The notes beneath the pieces are model-generated. The model searched no databases. It was given only the letters and a program-made list of their open reading frames with translations, and was not told the DNA's origin. A stretch of 53,105 bases of DNA from Deinococcus aquatilis DSM 23025 (GTDB lineage: Bacteria > Deinococcota > Deinococci > Deinococcales > Deinococcaceae), in the NCBI RefSeq assembly GCF_000378445.1, contig NZ_KB899730.1:1-53105 (forward strand). Reading direction: 5' to 3'. Made by a program: the position numbers and the translations under genes. Numbering within the stretch: the first letter of the stretch is position 1; every line of letters begins with the position of its first letter. Positions 33,180 through 42,166 of this stretch are shown here, in pieces.

Positions 33180-33400
33180 GTCACGCCCAATCCCCGTGCC
33201 AAGGCGTCTTGGTTGTCGATGCTGATGTTGCGGATGCCACGCTCTACCTGGCTGATGTAGCTCCACGTCAGTCCGCTTCGCTCCGCCAGGTCTTCGAGTG
33301 TGAGTTTTTGCCGATGCCGCTCTGCCCTCAGTTGTTCAGCGAATTTCAGACGTGAAGCGCTGGCTTCTTTGGGCAGGGGATTCTTGCGGAGACGGGGCAT
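33161..33400 (-). CDS. Xre-family HTH transcriptional regulator
   Basis: The 79-residue protein is almost entirely a Cro/C1 helix-turn-helix domain (about residues 18-78): FAEQLRAERHRQKLTLEDLA, ERSGLTWSYISQVERGIRN, and DALARGLGVTLKELL. ATG 33400 has GAGG 4 bases upstream, so I prefer it to the longer frame from 33445. Stand-alone Xre proteins of this size often repress a neighbouring operon. The divergent lipoprotein gene 160 bases away is the nearest candidate target. Confidence 0.85.
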   Translation of the reverse strand: MPRLRKNPLPKEASASRLKFAEQLRAERHRQKLTLEDLAERSGLTWSYISQVERGIRNISIDNQDALARGLGVTLKELL

Positions 33401-33558
33401 TGCCTCAGCGTCGTGAGATCGGTCGGCCCAAGCCATGCACTTCATATCTTATAACTTCATACCTTATTCTTTGATATACAATCTCGTGCAATATGCAATG
33501 TGCTGAACAACCCTGTGGGGAACCGTTACCGAGTCCCAAGGGTTTCTGCGGAGGACAG

Positions 33559-34140
33559 ATGATCAGGAACCTGTTGATGCTTCCCCTCATGCTGCTGACG
33601 GCTTGCAGTGACAAAAATGCGCCCAGTACTGGGCTTTTTGAGCAGGTCATCCAGGCCGACAAAGCGGCCACTCAGGCCGTGTGCCGCGACATTACTACGG
33701 GCGTAGACCGACTGCCTGCCAAATATGAGATCAAGGCCGATCAAGATCCATTCTTTCAAGATTACAAAATCCTGCGGAAAAACGGTTACGTCACCATCCA
33801 GCAGATCAAAACGACGGACTTTTTTGGCGCAAGCATTGATGCGTGGGAGGTGGCCTTGACCCCCAAATGGGCCACAGACTTTAAGACTCCCTACAACGGC
33901 CAACGCTGCATCGGGAAATGGCAAGCTCAAACGGTTAAAAACTTTACGGAGCCAGCAGAAGTCGATGGCATGAAGGTCAGTGCCGTGACGGTTGTGGGAT
34001 CGCAGGTCTATACGGGATGGGCCGCAAACCCAGAACTTCAGGAGGTGTTCAATCTGCCCAGTCTGCGCACACCTACGGAAAAAACGTACACCTTGGTGCT
34101 CAAAAATACGGGCTGGGAAGTGGCAGGGGTAACGCAGTAA
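33559..34140 (+). CDS. Putative lipoprotein
   Basis: The 193-residue protein starts with a short hydrophobic segment and lipobox LLTAC (MIRNLLMLPLMLLTACSD), so it should be exported and anchored by lipid at Cys16. The mature domain has two cysteines (AVCRD and QRCIG) that could pair. The start is supported by GGAGG 4-8 bases upstream. The stop TAA overlaps the next ATG (TAATG), so translation of the downstream gene is coupled. No family was recognised. The segment KILRKNGYVTIQQIKTTDF suggests a small beta-rich domain. Confidence 0.75.
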   Translation: MIRNLLMLPLMLLTACSDKNAPSTGLFEQVIQADKAATQAVCRDITTGVDRLPAKYEIKADQDPFFQDYKILRKNGYVTIQQIKTTDFFGASIDAWEVALTPKWATDFKTPYNGQRCIGKWQAQTVKNFTEPAEVDGMKVSAVTVVGSQVYTGWAANPELQEVFNLPSLRTPTEKTYTLVLKNTGWEVAGVTQ

Positions 34141-34712
34141 TGCCTACTCCTAACGTGACATCGGCTCGGGAGATGGCTGGCACTTTCCGGCTCACTCGTG
34201 CACATCGAGTTTTCTTGGGTCTGGTCGACAGTGTGGTGGGTTTTGATGACGCCCCAACGTTGTCCAGCTTGGAAGTTCAGTTCTCACGAAAAGTGTTTCT
34301 GTTTTTGCAGCCCTTATTGGCGACGGGCGGGGCATGGCGGAGTGGCCCCCTGTTTGGGACGCGTGACTCTTCCGCCCTTACGGTTATGTTTGCCGCTCAA
34401 GCCGGGTATTGGACGACTCCCCCCCAAGCTGACGAGGTGTTTCGACTGGACAGTGCATATCTCCTCGGCTGGACAGATGCATTAGGTGCAGCCTTGTCTC
34501 AAGGCTTGGATTGGGTAGGACATTGGGTCATGTTTCCAGATGGCCAGTACCACCCTGGGGAAGAAGAAGATGTACTTACGAGTAAAGCCGAGACCCTTGG
34601 TCTTACAGACCGTCACCACATACTGGCACTTGTTGGAATGATAGACGGCAAGGCAAATATACAGGTTTATTATCCTGGTGTGTACGACGATTTGGCGGAA
34701 AAATCGGAATAA
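34140..34712 (+). CDS. Hypothetical protein, possibly JAB/MPN-like
   Basis: The 190-residue protein is coupled to the lipoprotein gene by a 1-base overlap. Parts recall the JAB/MPN fold: GGAWRSGPLFGTRDSSALTV (63-82) resembles the strand after the usual catalytic Glu, and DWVGHWVMFPDGQYHPGEEE (124-143) sits where the H-x-H-P motif of JAMM proteases lies, followed by HILALVGMIDGKANIQVYYP. The canonical zinc-ligand spacing (HxH...D) is not present, so if the fold is right the protein is probably not an active protease. This is a weak resemblance and not an assignment. No signal peptide is seen, although its partner is exported. Confidence 0.55.
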   Translation: MPTPNVTSAREMAGTFRLTRAHRVFLGLVDSVVGFDDAPTLSSLEVQFSRKVFLFLQPLLATGGAWRSGPLFGTRDSSALTVMFAAQAGYWTTPPQADEVFRLDSAYLLGWTDALGAALSQGLDWVGHWVMFPDGQYHPGEEEDVLTSKAETLGLTDRHHILALVGMIDGKANIQVYYPGVYDDLAEKSE

Positions 34713-34864
34713 TATGTTTTCTGAATTCTAAGATATTTGTTTTTATGATGTGGCCTGTACAATATTCGACTCTTTCAGACGCGGAAGCATTCACGCTGAA
34801 TGTCATGTCTGAAGCCATCTTTGACTGAGCAAAGTAAAGCGCGCCAAGCTTGAAGTGACCTCAG

Positions 34865-36508
34865 TTAGGAAAGGGGGTCGGATGCAGCCAGTTCTTGGTC
34901 TGCTCCCAGGTCTTTCACCGTGTCGATGTCCTGCTCTTTGAGCTTGATGCGGGTGAGTTTGCCGCGCAGGACTTCAAGCGTGTACTCGCCCTCACCAAAG
35001 AGAGCGCTGTCCAGTTGGGCCGGGAGTTGGACGGCGAGTTGATGGGTTTCTGGATCATAGCGCACGCTCACGGTGGTTCGCGCATGGCGCTCTTTGAGCG
35101 CTTCGAGCTTCTTCGGTGCCGCGCTGATGAACGAGCCGCGCCGCTTGCCACTGTCCTGTAAAGCCACCACCTCGCCTGCTTTAGGTAGGCTGACATCCTG
35201 CTTGGTGTTCAGGTAGCCCGCCATGTTTGTTCGGGCCCGCACCTCACCATGGGTCAGGATCACCTTGCCCGGCTGGTAGCGGGCGATCATGGCCAGCAGC
35301 CCGCCCCGATCGGCATGGGCGGAGAGGTAAAAACGTTCCACCCGGGAGTAGGCGGGGATGGGTTCGAAGCTGCCCTTCCCGTCCGGCAACATGACCTCGC
35401 CGCCCTGCTGGAGTTCGAGCAGGCGTCGCCCGGGGCTTTCGGCATCCTGATAGCCGACCACGAACAGCGCGTTCTCCGCGTGCGGCAACCAGGCCCGGGC
35501 GTACTGGGGGCTGGCCCCGGCGTGCAGCATGCCGCTGGAGGCGATGACCACGGCTGGACGATCCGACGCCAAGATGCTTTCTCGTTCGCGCCGGTCTCTG
35601 ACGAGGTTGACCGTGCCGGCCAGAAAAGGCCGTTGCTTGCTCACCTTCGAGCGGTTCTGCAAGGCTTCCGGCAACAGAGGCAGCATCTCCTCGTAGGCTT
35701 CGGTAATGCCCCGTGTCAAACCATCGAGGTGGATCGGGACTTGCGGCAGCAGGCCACCCGCCATCGCGGTCTGGAGGATCTGCGTGATCTCTTGGGCACG
35801 CCCCAGGGCAAACGACGGAATCAGCACCCGGCCACCGCCCCGTAGGGTTTCGGCGATGGCCGTCACGAAGGTGCGCACCTGCTCCTTGCGGGCCGGCAGC
35901 AGCGTATCGCCGTAGGTGCTCTCACTGACCACCGCGTCCACGGGGGTCACAGCCGCGGGCAGCCATGCGGCGTCCACCACGGGGGTCGCCACGTTGCTCA
36001 CGTCGCCGGTGTGAAACACGGAATGCCCCCCACTTTCGATCAGGACGCTGGCCGCCCCCAACAGATGCCCGCTGGGGAACAGCGTGAACGCGAAGCCGTG
36101 GTCACTGACCCGCGTGAAGTACGGCACTGGGCGCAGCCGTTCCAACGTGCGCTTCATTTCGCCAGCACTGAACAGCGGCTGGCCCTGCATGGTGCTGACT
36201 TTCAGGGTGTCGCCCAGCACCAAGAGCGCGATGCGGGCCGTCGCCTCGGTGCAATAGATCCGCAGGTTTGGGAAGCGCCGGATGACGACGGGCAGCGCGC
36301 CGACATGATCGAGGTGTGCGTGGGTGAGCACCATGGCTGCGGGTGGGTTATTTGTCAAGAGGTCTAACTGGGGTAAGGCCGCCTCACCGATGGAACCGGG
36401 CCGTGCCCCGGCGTCGATCAGCAGATTGCCCTCAGTCAGCAGATACAAATATGAACTCGCGCCGACTTCGTCGGTGCCGCCGAGTCCCAGGAAATGCAGA
36501 TCACTCAC
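34865..36508 (-). CDS. Beta-CASP metallo-beta-lactamase protein (RNase-type)
   Basis: This 547-residue protein belongs to the CPSF73/YSH1-like metallo-beta-lactamase family with a beta-CASP insertion, which cleaves RNA or DNA phosphodiesters. Zinc-site residues are visible: HAHLDH (H63, H65, D67, H68), H148 in SGHLLG, D169 in HTGD, and a late LSAHADRGG. ESTYGD (196-201) is the beta-CASP motif A region, with SSGML and VGYQ following. The C-terminal 100 residues form an extra domain. The start is GTG 36508; CACAAT lies 6 bases upstream, exactly as for the ArsR-like gene at 8318. It may be a plasmid-encoded RNase. The gene is intact and stands alone. Confidence 0.88.
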   Translation of the reverse strand: MSDLHFLGLGGTDEVGASSYLYLLTEGNLLIDAGARPGSIGEAALPQLDLLTNNPPAAMVLTHAHLDHVGALPVVIRRFPNLRIYCTEATARIALLVLGDTLKVSTMQGQPLFSAGEMKRTLERLRPVPYFTRVSDHGFAFTLFPSGHLLGAASVLIESGGHSVFHTGDVSNVATPVVDAAWLPAAVTPVDAVVSESTYGDTLLPARKEQVRTFVTAIAETLRGGGRVLIPSFALGRAQEITQILQTAMAGGLLPQVPIHLDGLTRGITEAYEEMLPLLPEALQNRSKVSKQRPFLAGTVNLVRDRRERESILASDRPAVVIASSGMLHAGASPQYARAWLPHAENALFVVGYQDAESPGRRLLELQQGGEVMLPDGKGSFEPIPAYSRVERFYLSAHADRGGLLAMIARYQPGKVILTHGEVRARTNMAGYLNTKQDVSLPKAGEVVALQDSGKRRGSFISAAPKKLEALKERHARTTVSVRYDPETHQLAVQLPAQLDSALFGEGEYTLEVLRGKLTRIKLKEQDIDTVKDLGADQELAASDPLS

Positions 36509-37034
36509 AAGTGCATTGTGCCGTGTGTCATCCGGATTCCCTATGAGTCGCTCACCCTCTGGAACCTATGACTCTTCGACGGACTCATGGTGTCCTCGAA
36601 GTATCAAGGTAAGCTAAATTATGTATATAGTTTAAATACTTGGATAAATAATGCGTTTTAGTCGCTTATTTGCAGGATGGGTTTTGGGATTTTTTAACTG
36701 CTTACATAATATGCTCTTAAGTTTTTTACGACATGGCGCTGCGTCGGCTCGCAGCCAAAACCCAATGCAGGGGCACCATCGACTTGGGGAGAGGCGATCT
36801 TCCCAAGCTGTATGTCATAGCGCGCGGCTACGTTGCTCGGCACACGGTGAACAAAAATACTATGATGAACTCTCAGGAGGTCTACACCCACCCATCCCAA
36901 CGCGTTCGACCAATCCACAAGTGAAGAACCCCCGCTAGCCGGCGGGAGTTCAGAGCGAGAAGTTCGGTATGTGCCTAACGAAGATAAAGGCAGTGTACCG
37001 GGTCACCCCCCTGTGTTGCAAGAAGGGAACCCTC
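36509..37034. other. Intergenic region with hairpin
   Basis: About 530 bases. The minus-strand promoter -10 (CACAAT) is at 36515-36520. Bases 36600-36730 are AT-rich and could hold a plus-strand promoter for the next gene. A GC-rich hairpin (GAACCCCCGC, 36926-36935, with 36942-36951, 9 of 10 pairs, 6-base loop) lies about 85 bases before the next start. The ORFs here lack support. Confidence 0.5.
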
Positions 37035-38624
37035 ATGTCTGAATATGATCGACCGCTTGACGCGGTCACCCCAACCACCCTTTATTTCCTGGCTAAAGCA
37101 CAAGACACTTTGCAGGGGCCGCATCGGGACAGCCCTGCTCCCCTACCCTGTCCCCAAGACGCTCCGCTCAACCCCAAGCCTCAGTCTGCGGCGCCAGTCT
37201 CTCCACCCGCGCCCACACAAGCCAAAACCCTTCCGCGTAGGCTCTCCCCACTGAACGCTGGGCCGTCTCTGTTCACCCGCGTAGAGGCCTCGGGAACAGA
37301 AGGACCCTTCAAAGAGGCATTGATCCGCATCACGCCGAAAGCCGAGCAGTCTCAGCCGCAGACCGCGCCAACCTTTCGCCCGCTGTTGCCCGCTCCGATT
37401 CCCAGTCCGGTTCACCACACCCCTGCAGTCCACACCACCCGCAGCAATTTCACTCAGCCGCCTGCACCCCGGGTAGCACTGTCCTTCACTATTCTCGAGA
37501 CCCTCACGGCCTGCCTCAGGGAAGCCGAGTGCCCGGCCACGGCCCGGAGCATCTTCCAGACCCTCTTCGAGTTGGGGCTCGAAACGGTGCGGGCACGGAA
37601 CTTGCCCACCCGCCCGGATGTGGCTGTCTTCCACCTGCCGGTCGAACTGTTGGCCTCCCATCTGGAGGTCTCGCGCATCACGATCTGGCGGAACCTCAAG
37701 CCCCTCATTGAGGCGGGCATTCTGGCCAATCGCGACCATTACGACACCCTCAGAGGGGCGACGGCCATCAGCGGCAAGATCTGGGCCATCAGCCTCGCTC
37801 CGGCTCTGGTGATGGCTGGCAAAGCCCCCCATGTGCGGGTGACCAAAGATGATCTGGCTTTCCAGTGGCGGGATCTGGATGCCGACGCCCGCAAGGGCCG
37901 CACGGCCTACAGTGCCACCCGCACCGAAGCGCAGCAAGCGTTGGAGAAAGCGCAGCGCGAAGCCAAAGCCGACAAGAAGGCCGAAGAGCGACTACGAGCT
38001 GCTGCGAGGGCCAAAGACCGTGAGGCGGCACGCAAGCGTGGAGAGAAGCCCCTCAGAGGCCGGGCCGCGGCCACCGCCAACGCCGCGAAGACCCGGGCCG
38101 AAAATCCGCCCCCAGTCCGGAAAAAGCAGGTCGTGCAACAATCATTAGACGGTCTGAAGGCAGTGAGCAAAGAAGAATTGAAAAGATGGGCGTTGGCCCC
38201 GTTCTTTGAGAACTTTGACGTTACTCTGACTGTTTCACGCGGCCTCGGGAGCGGCAGAGACGCCATCTATACCCTGCCCTTGCTGACCAGCCTGTCCCGC
38301 CGCGAACGGGGCGCAGCGGTGGAAGCCTTGGCCCAGCAATTGGCAGTGGCCTTTGAAGACCATCAGAACGTGCGCTTCTGGCTGTGGCTAACGTGGCAAG
38401 TGTTGCGGGCCTTCGATCAGGGCCAGGACTGGAGCGATGACATTGCACTGATCCTCTCCCGCGTCCTGCACGACATTAAACACGACGAATCCATGCGCAA
38501 CCGCTCGGTTCTGCGCCCCGGTGCATTGGTGGTGAACGAACTGCGGAACTGTGGCTTGCTGGAGGCCCTGCGTCAGATTTCACCCTCAAGGGTAGGGGTG
38601 AGGCCCAAAGCCCGCGCCGCCTAG
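37035..38624 (+). CDS. Plasmid winged-helix protein, possibly replication-related
   Basis: The 529-residue protein has a long proline-rich, disordered N-terminus (about 30-150). A winged helix-turn-helix follows (about 155-260): LSFTILETLTACLREAE, VAVFHLPVELLASHLEVS, ITIWRNLKPLIEAGILANRD. A highly charged Ala/Lys/Arg coiled stretch spans about 285-370 (RTEAQQALEKAQREAKADKK). The C-terminal helical domain begins with ELKRWALAPFFENFDVTLTV. ATG 37035 has GAAGGGA upstream. The architecture suits a plasmid DNA-binding protein, perhaps a second initiator or a transcription factor of the replicon. A broken copy of part of the C-terminal domain lies at 39961-40026. Confidence 0.65.
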   Translation: MSEYDRPLDAVTPTTLYFLAKAQDTLQGPHRDSPAPLPCPQDAPLNPKPQSAAPVSPPAPTQAKTLPRRLSPLNAGPSLFTRVEASGTEGPFKEALIRITPKAEQSQPQTAPTFRPLLPAPIPSPVHHTPAVHTTRSNFTQPPAPRVALSFTILETLTACLREAECPATARSIFQTLFELGLETVRARNLPTRPDVAVFHLPVELLASHLEVSRITIWRNLKPLIEAGILANRDHYDTLRGATAISGKIWAISLAPALVMAGKAPHVRVTKDDLAFQWRDLDADARKGRTAYSATRTEAQQALEKAQREAKADKKAEERLRAAARAKDREAARKRGEKPLRGRAAATANAAKTRAENPPPVRKKQVVQQSLDGLKAVSKEELKRWALAPFFENFDVTLTVSRGLGSGRDAIYTLPLLTSLSRRERGAAVEALAQQLAVAFEDHQNVRFWLWLTWQVLRAFDQGQDWSDDIALILSRVLHDIKHDESMRNRSVLRPGALVVNELRNCGLLEALRQISPSRVGVRPKARAA

Positions 38625-38671
38625 CACGACTTCAACATCAACGTTGGCCAGTGCATCCGTTCTCGGATCAC

Positions 38672-38677
38672 TAGACT
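38672..38677 (+). promoter_or_regulatory. -10 element TAGACT, leaderless start
   Basis: TAGACT ends 8 bases before the ATG at 38686, the fourth copy of this arrangement in the window. Confidence 0.6.
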
Positions 38678-38685
38678 GTCCTTCC

Positions 38686-39279
38686 ATGTCCCTGCACCAG
38701 ATCAACGAGCTCTTCGGGGCAGCCGCTCTCGGACACGCCTTGTTCTACAGCCACTCCCCGGCGTTACGGTTTGAGCTGTCGGGCGGAGATGTCCCAGTCG
38801 ATCAATTTTCTCAAGCCTACGACCGTGCTCGGCAGCTCGCCACGGCCGCTTTCAGAACGTCCCCACAAGTCACGGTTGTTTTGGCTTGCTCCGGCATCAA
38901 GAAACACGCTGCCATGCTCCGGGCGGCTCGCTCATGTGGTGTGGCTCTTCCTGCCCTTTGGGAAAGGGCAACCATCCCACCCGACAGCGGCTCTGACGGT
39001 TCAGAAAGCTCACTGGTCGCCTTTGAGGTCGAACAGGACGTCGTGCCCAGACTGTTATGGGGCGTCCTTGCTCAGGAACTTGGTGTGCGGCCTCGGCTCT
39101 TCGGGCAGCTGTATTTGGCGGATCCGATTCGCGGCGTGTTGCTTCATCCGTATGACGACCGTGGCTTGGATGTGATCGGACCAGGCGTCCAAGTGCTCTC
39201 TGAGTTGTACACCGAATTTGGCCCTTGGTTACTCGAGTACGACCTGCAACGGATGCAAGAGTTCTTTGCTGGACGTTAG
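38686..39279 (+). CDS. DUF3885 domain protein
   Basis: The 197-residue protein ends with the DUF3885 pattern: LYLADPIRGVLLHPYDDRGL, DVIGP, then LYTEFGPWLLEYDLQRMQEF. In this family, proteins of about 200 residues are of unknown function, often in toxin-immunity-like settings. The N-terminal half is alpha/beta with QVTVVLACSGIKKHAAMLRA. ATG 38686 follows a TAGACT -10 by 8 bases, supporting this start over the longer frame. It stands alone after the winged-helix gene. Confidence 0.75.
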   Translation: MSLHQINELFGAAALGHALFYSHSPALRFELSGGDVPVDQFSQAYDRARQLATAAFRTSPQVTVVLACSGIKKHAAMLRAARSCGVALPALWERATIPPDSGSDGSESSLVAFEVEQDVVPRLLWGVLAQELGVRPRLFGQLYLADPIRGVLLHPYDDRGLDVIGPGVQVLSELYTEFGPWLLEYDLQRMQEFFAGR

Positions 39280-39572
39280 GACGGCAGGGTTCCACTGGCA
39301 TCGACGTGTTGAAGGCGTGCTCGCCAACACTGCTGGACGGGTATTCCCAGTCTGGGGTGAGCTCCGGCCTGGCTCAGCACTGTGCCAAATGGAGGCTCTC
39401 AGCAGCCTCAAACCTTCAGCATGCCATGAGCCCGGCGCTAATACTTGGGAATAACCAACGGATGCATCACCACCCCAGCTCCCACTTTCCTCAGCGTTGG
39501 CCTGCCCCTGTCCCCTGAGGGAGACGGTGTCCCCGCCCCCGCCTCGGCTCCAGCGGACGGAGCACGACCTGG

Positions 39573-39779
39573 ATGCCCAAAGACAAGATTCCCAGCTACC
39601 ACCACACCCATCCCCCTGACCTCGTTACTATTGAGGCCCTCAAGCTGGAAGGCCGGCAACCTGCCGACGGCCAACCCGTCGCCGCCCTCTTCAACCTGCG
39701 CACGGGCGACCGTGAACACCTCTGTGGTCTCTACCGCCGAACAGACGCCGTACCGCTGCCAGCTAAAGAACCTACCTGA
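39573..39779 (+). CDS. Small hypothetical protein
   Basis: The 68-residue ORF has a protein-like sequence: MPKDKIPSYHHTHPPDLVTI, then ALFNLRTGDREHLCGLYRRT. A GGAG lies 11 bases upstream, which is somewhat far. No family was recognised. The opposite strand has a longer ORF with no support. The gap 39280-39572 in front shows nothing. Confidence 0.4.
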   Translation: MPKDKIPSYHHTHPPDLVTIEALKLEGRQPADGQPVAALFNLRTGDREHLCGLYRRTDAVPLPAKEPT

Positions 39780-39960
39780 GTTGGTCGCTCCTCCTAGCCA
39801 TGGATCGGCGTCAAAGTGACAGGGAAACCGGCCCCTCAGCAGGGAGGACGCAACAGTCGCCAACATCGTCTCAACACGTGTCAGACGCCTTTACCCCTCT
39901 ATTTCCCAGATGAATGCAACAATCAATAGAGTCCTAAGAGGCGGAAGTACGAAAGGATCC

Positions 39961-40026
39961 AAAAGATGAGCGTGAGCACCGGTTTTCAGAGATTTTGACG
40001 TTACCCTGACTGTTGCACAGGGCAAG
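39961..40026 (+). pseudogene. Broken copy of part of the winged-helix gene
   Basis: This stretch aligns with 38181-38246 of the gene at 37035: both start AAAAGATG and share TTTTGACGTTAC-like runs and CTGACTGTT. The copy translates as a degraded version (APVFRDFDVTLTV against APFFENFDVTLTV) with two in-frame stops near its start. It suggests a second copy of that gene once stood here. Confidence 0.6.
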
Positions 40027-40212
40027 GCACACCTCGGTACACCTCTGGGAAGCGCCTAGGGGTTTCACCAAGGGAAGGCCCGAATCTACGCGCCTTTGCC
40101 CCTCCATGTTTCTGAAAGGCTCGAAGCACAGCGCAGCCACGTTTCGAGCTCACCGCGCCAATTTGAGATCCCTTCAACGCTGGCTGATGGCTGGGGTGGC
40201 GAGCTTTCGTCT

Positions 40213-40440
40213 CTACTTCAGATCGTCCAGTTTTCGGGGGGCACTCCAGACGCGGCTGCCCCGGGCTTTGGCCTTGGTGGCGTTGATGCGTACGGCGGTC
40301 AGATTGCGGTCTTTGAGCAGCCGGGCCACATCCGCTGGAGCCTCAGCCTCGGTGGCGCCAAGGCAGGCACGCAGAGGTCTCCAGGGGAAAGGGAAAAATG
40401 AAAGCCGCGCAGAAGCACGGTGCTCCCAGGCGGCCTTCAT
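40213..40440 (-). CDS. Possible small protein or remnant
   Basis: The 75-residue ORF has a protein-like C-terminal half (ADVARLLKDRNLTAVRINAT, then SRVWSAPRKLDDLK) that looks like a small helix-turn-helix, but its N-terminal half is odd and no ribosome site is present. It may be the tail of a lost gene. Confidence 0.3.
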   Translation of the reverse strand: MKAAWEHRASARLSFFPFPWRPLRACLGATEAEAPADVARLLKDRNLTAVRINATKAKARGSRVWSAPRKLDDLK

Positions 40441-40471
40441 TGTATAAACAGAACTCCTAAAAGATTTATGC

Positions 40472-42166
40472 TTACCGTACGCGGGCGTAAAAGCACACCT
40501 GGGCGGTGGGGTTCGCGGCGTTAAACGGCATGATGCTGAGGCTCAGGGTTTGCCCTGTCACGGTTGTGGCGTACTTGAAAAACGTGGGGGCGGCGGTGCC
40601 GCGAATCAGCTGGACGTCCTGGGTTGCGCCGTTGTAGCGGTTGGGAACGAATTCCAGAGTATTGGCGAGCGTGTCTTTGATCGCCGCGGCGGTGGCGTCG
40701 GGGTAAAGCGCTCCCTTATGGGTGGCCGTGATGCAGTATTCGATTTCTTCGCCGGGCTTGCGGTTCAGTGGGCTCGTTGCGCCCGTCCCGCCAGGGACAC
40801 TCTGTGTTTTTCTGATGGTTGCCTCGACGCCGTTGACCGTCAACGTCGCAGTGGCGTCGGTGGTCGGCGACCCGGCAGTGGTACTGACGGTGTTGGCGGG
40901 GATGACGTTGGTCTTCAGACCACGGGTCGTGCCGGTCACGGACACGGTCACGGTGCAGCTTCCAGGCCCGGGAATCCGCACGTCTTTCGGAAGGGTCACC
41001 GTTGTTCCCCCGGCGGTCGCGCTGGGGACAGCGGCGACCGGTGTGGCCGTGGTGCTGTTGGAAAGGACGCAAGTGGTCGAGAGGCCCGGGTTGGGCGCGA
41101 TGACGACACCTGACGGGAGGGTATCGACGATGGGCGCTGTGGTGAAGTAGGCCCCGGGATTGGTGTTGCTGATGGTAATGGTCAGCGTCGTGGTGGTCGG
41201 AACTGCAGTGGTGGTCATGCGGATGGTGCTGGCGCCGAAGGCTTTGGTGACCGTGGGCGGTGCTGGGGCAACGGCACAGTCCGACAGGTCGGTGTAGCCC
41301 GTGCCGTTGCCGTTGAGGTTGGTCAGTACCCCGGTTGCCAGGTCGACGGTGAAGATGCCAGCGGGGGTTGAACCCGCGTTTCCAGTCGCAGTCGTCGCAG
41401 AGGTTGTGACGTAGACGACGTCAGGATTAGGGACCGGGTTGATGGCGATGCCGTTGACGGTGGAGCGGACGAGCGGTCCGTTGAAGGTCATCTGGACGGG
41501 GTTTGTCGCCGTGACGGCAGTGCCGGTACCTGGCAACGTTCCCAGATTCATGATGTACGGGTTGTCGTTGCTGTTCACGACGCCGTTGAGAACCGCATAG
41601 AGGTTGCCCGTGGCGCCGTCAAAGACCATGTCACCCGAGGTGGCTGTAGATTTCGTCATGGCCTGATTGTTGTAGGTGGCTGGAAGGGTGATGGCGATGT
41701 TGTTCCGGACGACCGTCCCTGTCGCCTCGTCGATTTCCTGAAGGGTGTAGTTGCTGTACAGCAGGAACAGGCGTGAGTTCCCGGGGGTATTGTCAAAGCT
41801 TGCACCGACCACCTGTGGGTTGCCGGTAGGCAGTGTGATCGCTCCCACGGTCGTCACCACGCCGGTGTCGGTGTTCAGCACTTTCAGGTCATTCTGGGCC
41901 GGCGTGGTTCCAGTGTTGCTACGGTCGATCAAATAGACGTTGCCGGACACTGGATCGAGCGCTGCGCCGTTGACGGTGGTGCCGCCGCTGGCAACAACGA
42001 GTGACGATTGCCCAGCGGGGCTGACGTAGGTGATGTTGCCGCCGGCCAGGGCGTACAGCGCGGTGCAGCCAGAGGTACCTGCGGCCTGTGCAGCAGCGTG
42101 GCTGCCAAGGGCCAGGGCAACGAGCCCAGCCAGGCGGAGCGGCGTGCGGAAGGAAAAGCGGCTCAT
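40472..42166 (-). CDS. Secreted DUF11-repeat protein
   Basis: The 564-residue protein has a signal peptide (RLAGLVALALGSHAAAQA, about 11-28). The N-terminal 270 residues contain short repeats of a beta-propeller or NHL-like kind (GNVYLIDRSN, GNLYAVLNGV, DVVYVTTSA). DUF11-like Ig domains follow (TKAFGASTIRMTTTAVPT onward, with ATIRKTQSVPG and KPGEEIEYCITATHKG). It ends VCFYARVR, a terminal beta strand like those of its operon neighbours. It is the last gene of the surface operon, starting in the stop of the 1065-residue gene (ATGA). It is likely a surface or envelope component. Confidence 0.75.
   Translation of the reverse strand: MSRFSFRTPLRLAGLVALALGSHAAAQAAGTSGCTALYALAGGNITYVSPAGQSSLVVASGGTTVNGAALDPVSGNVYLIDRSNTGTTPAQNDLKVLNTDTGVVTTVGAITLPTGNPQVVGASFDNTPGNSRLFLLYSNYTLQEIDEATGTVVRNNIAITLPATYNNQAMTKSTATSGDMVFDGATGNLYAVLNGVVNSNDNPYIMNLGTLPGTGTAVTATNPVQMTFNGPLVRSTVNGIAINPVPNPDVVYVTTSATTATGNAGSTPAGIFTVDLATGVLTNLNGNGTGYTDLSDCAVAPAPPTVTKAFGASTIRMTTTAVPTTTTLTITISNTNPGAYFTTAPIVDTLPSGVVIAPNPGLSTTCVLSNSTTATPVAAVPSATAGGTTVTLPKDVRIPGPGSCTVTVSVTGTTRGLKTNVIPANTVSTTAGSPTTDATATLTVNGVEATIRKTQSVPGGTGATSPLNRKPGEEIEYCITATHKGALYPDATAAAIKDTLANTLEFVPNRYNGATQDVQLIRGTAAPTFFKYATTVTGQTLSLSIMPFNAANPTAQVCFYARVR

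Larger units (their letters stand above)
39780..40471. other. Region with decayed gene pieces
   Basis: About 690 bases. It holds the broken copy of part of the winged-helix gene (39961-40026) and a weak minus-strand ORF (40213-40440). Otherwise only short overlapping frames are seen. Confidence 0.45.

Noticed and set aside
36926..36951. GC-rich hairpin as the right end of an IS200/IS605 element
   Set aside because: The hairpin shape is suggestive, but no TnpA or TnpB remains are found in the 400 bases upstream, so I keep it only as a hairpin.
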